DNA of 64,000 nt, from contig CM114271.1 in assembly GCA_050084515.1 (NCBI GenBank), positions 42,346,001 to 42,410,000 on the forward strand, written 5' to 3'. This DNA is from Blasia pusilla. Its lineage: Eukaryota; Marchantiophyta; Marchantiopsida; Blasiales. Each line of letters starts with the position of its first letter. Positions within the stretch are counted from its first letter, which is position 1. The position numbers and the translations under genes were made by a program. The notes beneath the pieces are model-generated. The model saw nothing but the letters and a program-made list of their open reading frames with translations, was not told the origin of the DNA and made no database searches. Shown here piece after piece: positions 58,262-64,000 of this stretch.

Positions 58262-59310
58262 AATTTTATGTTCAAAGGGTCACTGGACTTAGACCACATC
58301 TTCCACAATCTGCTCCACTAGTTTTAGGAGTTCTGCACACGTCTTTGATAACTCGGACATTTGGAAGACGTCCTTTTGTGTGCTTGATTTTAGCCCACCA
58401 AAGAAGATAATCTTCTTAGTGTACTCGCCCATTTTTTCAATTTTGTACTAAACTCATGCCCATACGCGCTTAGGGATCCTACTTGCCTTAGATGCACGAA
58501 CTTTACCCCATCTCGAAATGCTTGGTACTCCATAGTGAATTAGTCACAAATCAACATTTTGAACTCCTCCCAACTTAAAGATGACACGTTGGCTAAAGTT
58601 TCCTCTTGGTGAGCCGTTCACCACTAGGGCGCATGATCCTTCAGGAACATGATTGCCAGAGTAACTTTATCCTCCTCTTTAGCCCTTTGCGCCTTGAAGT
58701 AGAGCTCTAACTTTGTAAAGAACTCCTTCACCTTGCGAAATCGTCCCAACTTGAGAATTGCGCAGGAAAATTTGTCTTATAAAGCTTCTTACTAGAACTA
58801 GAAGCACTATCCAACTCTAACTCAAAAATCTGCTTATTGTGTTGGGTCATTTACTCCGACATGATCTTCATCACGTCCATCATGGGATCATAAAACACCG
58901 AGTCGTTTGAGGTTGGAGCTGATGGCCCCACGAAAGGATTCATATTTGGGATATCCTCCTGCCTAGAATTGGTCAGCACTTGGAGAGTTACAGTCTTCTT
59001 TTGTGGCTATTGGTCAAGCATTGGTTCCTCTCTCCACTTCTGTCGCTTATGCTAACGCCTCGATAGTGAACCACAGATAGTCACAATCCTTAAGCTCTAG
59101 ACCATTTAGATCCCTTCCTTGTCTTTTGCATCCCTCTCCAAGCATCTTGGTCACATTGCAACCTTTTGTTCTCCTCAAGCGTCTAATAGCTCTTATAACC
59201 TTAGGTGCTCTTTCACCACAAATTTGCTTTGATACCACTTGTCGTATGCCTACTCTCCTAAACGTCAATCTCATGCGGTGCGGAAGCTTGCGTTCACAAC
59301 GTGGGATACC
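58262..59310 (-). mobile_element. chromovirus gag, PBS and LTR fragment
   Basis: The minus strand gives DFARVKEFFTKLELYFKAQR, DKVTLAIMFLKDHAP, WEEFKMLIC and FTMEYQAFRD, matching gag of the chromovirus at 20000-20330. A PBS-like TGGTATCAAAGC lies at about 59225-59236 (family TGGTATCAGAGC), directly followed on the plus strand by TGTCGTATGCCTACTCTCCT, the LTR edge. The LTR part is short and ends by about 59310. Stops (after HAP and elsewhere) show decay. Confidence 0.85.
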
Positions 59311-62100
59311 TAAACCTGTCATGTCCCCTCCTCTCCAGTGTTTACATTGCCCATGACCTCCTCTTGTATTTGCACAAGCTTCCGTACTTGCGTTCAAGCT
59401 TCTATTCTTATGTCAGAAGACACGTTCAAACTTGCATTCAGATCTTCTGTTTAACAGGGTACTATACTTATGAGATACTAGTCTAAGCATGTGCGATGAG
59501 AAAAATTAAATTATTTTCCATATTTAAAATCAATTCCGAATTCTCCTATTTGTTTAGACAAACAATACTATCTACCTAAAGTGCTCAAGTGTCGAATGAA
59601 TAGACGTCCGTCCGCTGCGGCATCCATTCCTCACCAAAGATTGTGGCTTCCTCACGGAATGTCCCGTGAGCATCCGCGGTTGTAGATTTTCAAGCTGGAA
59701 TCAATTCAATGATTCAAGTCGAGCATGTGCAAAACAGACCCACTTTTTCCATCACCCGTTTGTCACGTACAATAACTCGTCTGCAACGGACACGCCATAA
59801 TACTTTTCACACAAAAGGAAGAACCCAAATGATCTCATGCAACCTAACCAGAGTTCTACGACGATAAGTGAGGATTTAATACAAGAGGCAACAAACAATC
59901 GACGGAGGAAGGATGCGGCTGCTTCTAGCTGGGGTCAAGCTAGGCGATCTTGTCCAAGCTCGATCCCCGAGTCCTCGCTACTCTACATCCACCCTACGAG
60001 CAAACAGAGCGTTGAAAAGCGTCGGGAATCTGCGCAGAGATCCGAGAACCAACGGCGACGGGCATGGATTAGCGCAACAATCATTTGTGCGACAGATTCC
60101 GAAGAGGCAGACACGCTAAGCTAGCGACGAAAACTCACTCAATCAGTCAGTCAATAAATGATCGAAAGAGAGAAATTCACGAGCGACGCTACTCGTAACT
60201 CGGTCCGCGTTGATGTACAGTACGTCATTATTGGGTGGAACTGGGTTTACATACGGACGTGAGCATTCAAGACAAAGTGGGCTCTGTCCAGGTGAACACC
60301 AAACCCGTAAGTGGTGCGGCGAGTTGTTGCAGCCATCGCCGACAGCTCTTCGGTAGATTGGTAGGATTCCGAATTTCTGAGGCTCCATCCAAGATGTGAT
60401 GAGAGGCGTGAGCTTGCCCGAGCTGGAAAGCACGAAGAGCAGTGCATGCCAGGGCGGGAGCACGCACCGGGTACGGATTCTGGTCAATTCGCCAGAGCCA
60501 CAGCAAATGGGTGGAACAACTTACACTCCTCTCACATGCCCAGATTCCAGCGCTTGATTTCGAACCTTGTATTTGGCCTATCGATCGAATGGACTCAGGC
60601 TCCTTCTCCGTCCCTCTCTCTCTCGGAGTCTCTCCCTGCTGCTATCCACGATGCATGCCTTGTACCTCTGCCGTGGCGAAATCTGCGCGGCCCCGTGCGA
60701 TTTGGAGAATCTAGTCGTTCCAGCTTTCAGAAACCAGCGGAATTTTAAAATCGAGAAAATCTCCAGATCACTCTGTGTGCCCTAGTATAAAAATAGAATC
60801 CGGGCGACTTAGGAATCATCGGAGCGGCTCAGCAGGGCAGTCGTACCTGCAGTTTTAGCGATCGATCGATCGCGGCCACCACAACGAGCGTCGGGGCTTT
60901 AGTGCCCCACTGCCCGTTGTTGTGTTGACCTAGTCCAGGACGCCCTATTCTATATTCCGTTTCAATCGTCGCATGGTTGACTCCGCATAGGAAAGTCCTC
61001 GCTACCTCATTCCCCCCTTCTTTCTACTTCCCATGTTTTCCCAGGCTGCCGCATTATTGTACGTTCAATGGTCCATGAAGTCGATGAGGATGGAGAAACA
61101 GGAATTAAAACCTCGAGAGAATCCCTGACATTTCGGATTGTTGGCAGACTTCTGTCATTCGCGACTACGGCGACATAACTTTTAGTTGACTAGAGTAACT
61201 CATAACTTCCACAACAGCAAGCAATGCCAAGCATCCCGTGGCCCCTGTTCACAATGCAGAGGCACCTAACGCAAGTATGAATGCATATTCTTGAATCTTC
61301 GTGTCGCACCGCCGAGTTTGTGCCGATCAGCTCGTTCATTAGACCGCCTTCGTCAGGCTTCGTGTTCTCTTAGAAAGTCAAAATCTCGTCATCCTACGTT
61401 TCTTCTTCCGCAAGTGAACACCGACCGAAATAGTCCGGCGGATCTGGAAGCGAGAATTTTCCCGCCACCACCATAACACCTTGACAGTGCTCCCTCTTTT
61501 TTTATTATGATGTCATCGTCTAGTCACTCTAGTGATCTCCGAGCATTTGACTCGCAGACCGCACTAAAATGAACATAAGAACTCCAGATTTCAACGCGAA
61601 ATCCCTATCACAGTAGTTATGAAGCAAACCCGTACCACGTCGGAATGACCGAGCTCATGCGATCTCGTTCGTCGTTCGTCCATGCGCAGCTTCTCCAGTT
61701 CGCATTAGAGCGGGGATCTAAACCCGTCCAAATTTGGGTCTCACGAACATGGGATTGTGGAAGATCCCCCGGACAGGACGGTTTCGTACTTCAATTCCGG
61801 ATTACAACAATTGTGGGGTTGCAAAGTCACTCCGGGTGAGACTCCGCAGAAAATGACTACACACATATTTCTGTTCAAATTTGGTAACCTCTAGCATTGA
61901 CCTACCCACATTTGTTTGGGTTTCAAGGGAATATGGGGGTTTACATATTCTAAAATTTAACCCCACCAAATATTTGTTGGACTAAATTCACGATCTAGGG
62001 AACGCAGATTTCACCTTTCATGCAGCAAGAATATTTAAGAGAAAAATCCTAAAATTTCAAGTTTTACTAGATGATTCCACCAATCAGGAATCCAAAGTGG
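59311..62100. other. less AT-rich stretch, no gene recognised
   Basis: Several short open frames (59837-60124 plus, 60143-60487 minus, 60442-60785 plus, 61291-61476 plus) have no recognisable domain. A 16-bp palindrome GCGATCGATCGATCGC lies at about 60858-60873. This is the longest span free of recognisable mobile elements and the best place for a missed host promoter or exon. Confidence 0.45.
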
Positions 62101-62135
62101 TTGTTGAATCCCGTGATCGAGGGATTCAACCACTT
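62095..62135. repeat. hairpin near a copia LTR start
   Basis: AAGTGGTTG, a three-base bulge and AATCCC pair with GGGATT and CAACCACTT around an 8-base loop. The TGTTGAATCCC inside could be the start of the downstream copia LTR (about 500 bp, ending at 62609), but the partner LTR is outside the window. Confidence 0.55.
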
Positions 62136-62609
62136 CAACAAGTAATTCTAACCAAGAACAATGGGGTGAAAACTAGAGGTGCAATAATTTAGATTCATAC
62201 AATGGAGAGGTTATCACGTCTTTTGTTTGTGAACCGAAGAGTATACATATAGTGTATCCAAGGAGGTTGAATGTCGGTTTTGTGAGGTCTAGGAGGCCAT
62301 GTTGAGTAGGGTAACATGAGTATTCACGCTACCTCCTATTTTGAGCTCATTTGGAACTATTTGAGGAACTTGTTGTTTATGGTGAGTTTTCTATTAATAG
62401 AAACAAAGAAAAATAGGTAAAAACCCTAGTTTTTCCCGAGTAGTCAAATAGTCGGGAGCCGCAGCGGTAGCGCATTCTTGTATGTCGAGTTATCTCCCAG
62501 TTCAGGTTCCATCGAAGCTCTTCTGTGAGCGCACGGACGGACTAGGCCACTTTGTATCTCTAAGTTTTGTAAAGATTTCAGTGATTTCGTCACTTTCTGT
62601 TTTCTCACA

Positions 62610-62621
62610 TGGTATGAGAGC
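62610..62621 (+). other. copia primer binding site (tRNA-iMet-like)
   Basis: TGGTATGAGAGC, one base from the usual TGGTATCAGAGC, directly after TTTCTCACA, which would close the 5' LTR with CA. Confidence 0.8.
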
Positions 62622-62681
62622 AGTAGGTTTTCCAGTATTTTGTATCTGGCGATCTAGTGTGTTTGCACAAAATCTTGAGAG

Positions 62682-63686
62682 ATGGCTACCTCTTCGTCAG
62701 TTCGTGCTCGCCCTCCTCCGCTGGATGAAGGGAAGTTAGATGGGTCTAACTATACGTTGTGGAAGTTCAAAATGAGAACTGTTCTCGAATCATTTGAGAT
62801 CTGGGAAACGGCCACAGGGGTCGATTCAAATCCACAAGCTAGTGTGAGTTCTGCATGTTCATCTTCATCTGGGGACATCGATCCTGTTGTATTATTGGCA
62901 TGGAGACGCAGAAATGCTGATGCTCTATATGCGATTGTCACGAATGTAACTGATTCTATCATGACTCTCATTCAACATACAACCACTACTGCTGAGGCGT
63001 GGAACATTTTGAAGAATCAGTATGAAACAAGGAATGAGACTCGGATTCAGAATCTGGAGAATCAGCTTACGTCCGAGAAATTTTCAGAAGGAGAAAGCGC
63101 GGAGCAATTTTTGACAAGGATCAAGAATCTTCAAGATCAGATGGCGTCCGTGGGAATTTCAAAGTCTAGCGAAGATTTGGCACGTCGGTGCATAAGGATT
63201 TTGCCTCCAAGGTATGACAGTTTGGTCACTGCACTGAATACTCAAGTAAGACCCACGCCGCTTACTTTTGAACAATTTAGTGCAATGTTGGTAGAAGAGG
63301 AAATGCGCTTCAAAGCAAGAGAGGGAAGTGACGCAGCATTTACTGCCAACGTACAGAGAGGTAGAAATCAGGATTACAGTTCAAATGTCAAAAAGAAATT
63401 TCCAAGAAAAACCTTCAAATGCTTTTATTGTGGTAAGCTAGGTCATGTTATCAAAGATTGTAGGAAGAGGAGTCAGGATGAGAAGAACGGTTGTTTAAGA
63501 CCTAAGAAGGAGTCTGGAAATTCTGTAGAACTGGGAGAACATGAAGTAGATGCTTGGGTAGCAATAGAAGAGTTTTGCACACAGGCAGAACATTCCACTA
63601 AGACAAAGAGTGAAGATGCATGGGTGCTCGATAGTGGAGCATCTAGGCATATGACCAATCATAAGGATTGGTATAGCTCCTTCTGA
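62682..63686 (+). CDS. Ty1/copia gag with zinc knuckle and protease start
   Basis: An open frame of 334 residues starts 60 bp after the PBS. The capsid part contains LDGSNYTLWKFKMRTVLE (the UBN2-type copia gag start), AEAWNILKNQYE and SEKFSEGESAEQFLTRIKNL. The nucleocapsid knuckle is CFYCGKLGHVIKDC at C247, C250, H255, C260. The protease begins WVLDSGASRHMTNHKDW with catalytic D317. A TGA then breaks the frame after WYSSF. This is the best-preserved coding region apart from the Harbinger transposase. The element is copia because gag is this type and protease directly follows the knuckle, and it continues past the window. Confidence 0.92.
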   Translation: MATSSSVRARPPPLDEGKLDGSNYTLWKFKMRTVLESFEIWETATGVDSNPQASVSSACSSSSGDIDPVVLLAWRRRNADALYAIVTNVTDSIMTLIQHTTTTAEAWNILKNQYETRNETRIQNLENQLTSEKFSEGESAEQFLTRIKNLQDQMASVGISKSSEDLARRCIRILPPRYDSLVTALNTQVRPTPLTFEQFSAMLVEEEMRFKAREGSDAAFTANVQRGRNQDYSSNVKKKFPRKTFKCFYCGKLGHVIKDCRKRSQDEKNGCLRPKKESGNSVELGEHEVDAWVAIEEFCTQAEHSTKTKSEDAWVLDSGASRHMTNHKDWYSSF

Positions 63687-64000
63687 CCTCTCAGAGCCCA
63701 TTGTTATTCTTGTTGGGAATAATGCAAAGTGCCCTGTAGAAGGGAAAGGCACAATTTCTTTAGTCTCACAAAAGGAGATGAAAAGAAGTTAAGCGATGTC
63801 TTCAGACGCACTAGAGTTGAAGCGAAATTTGATTTGATGGCGTATTATGTGATCGTGACCTAGAAGTTCGTTTCAAGAAAATCGAGCGATCATTGAGGAT
63901 GCCAATGGGAAAGTAGTGGGTGAAGGTATACGACGTGGAAATATCTACGAGTTGTATGCTTTCACGACAAGTGTAGGTACATATCTTAGTAGCAGTAAGT
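63687..64000 (+). pseudogene. copia protease end and pre-integrase start, partial
   Basis: After the stop at 63686 the protease homology continues in another frame (EPIVILVGNNAKCPVEGKGT then ISLV). Near 63890-64000 a third frame gives IEDANGKVVGEGIRRGNIYE then LYAF, the start of the GAG-pre-integrase region. At least two frameshifts are needed, so this copy is probably dead. It is cut by the window edge. Confidence 0.8.

Overview
The window looks like gene-poor nuclear DNA of a plant, probably a land plant with a large genome. The evidence is a chromovirus with an initiator-Met-tRNA primer site, Ty1/copia, PIF/Harbinger, Helitron and CACTA-like elements, AT-rich spacer and microsatellites. 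No host gene could be recognised with confidence. Almost everything that can be identified is a mobile element, often nested. The exact lineage cannot be read from the sequence; a seed-free plant is only a weak guess.

Layout: 1-1441 is a compound CT-repeat/minisatellite array and GC-richer unassigned sequence. 1442-2071 is a probable non-autonomous Helitron. 2072-6230 is AT-rich with no gene seen. 6260-7394 is a decayed copia pol on the minus strand. 7395-12833 is a decayed plus-strand copy (copy 2) of an unusual Ty3-type retrotransposon, itself holding an unidentified insert and a chromovirus solo LTR. 13143-21790 is a decayed minus-strand chromovirus with both LTRs, PBS, gag, protease, RT, RNase H, integrase and chromodomain. 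22734-23029 is a fold-back element. 27023-29700 is a decayed Helitron Rep/helicase. 30141-39564 is the best copy (copy 1, minus strand) of the unusual Ty3 element. 41690-42094 is a related LTR remnant. 44511-51321 is a nearly complete PIF/Harbinger transposon with transposase, Myb-like partner and a TAA target-site duplication. 52197-58246 is a third copy (copy 3, plus strand) of the unusual element, cut by a CACTA-like element. 58262-59310 is another chromovirus gag fragment. 62610-64000 is the start of a copia element that runs off the window.

The main discovery is the Ty3-type family present three times. Its order is gag (CCHC knuckle) - aspartic protease - C5 cytosine DNA methyltransferase - reverse transcriptase - RNase H - integrase - PHD finger - LTR. 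The methyltransferase sits between protease and RT. It carries motifs I, II, IV (Pro-Cys), VI (Glu-Asn-Val) and VIII in the His-Arg-x-Arg form typical of DNMT3/DRM enzymes rather than the Gln-x-Arg-x-Arg form of DNMT1/CMT. The C4HC3 PHD finger follows the integrase where chromoviruses carry a chromodomain. A mobile element with both a DNA-methylation writer and a histone-tail reader suggests self-directed chromatin targeting; that function is inference. All three copies here are broken by frameshifts, stops or deletions, but the order is the same wherever it can be checked.

The Harbinger element is the least damaged transposon. Its transposase has both coding segments open and an intact Asp-Asp-Glu triad, but the likely intron acceptor reads AT instead of AG, and its Myb-like partner appears to need two frame changes.
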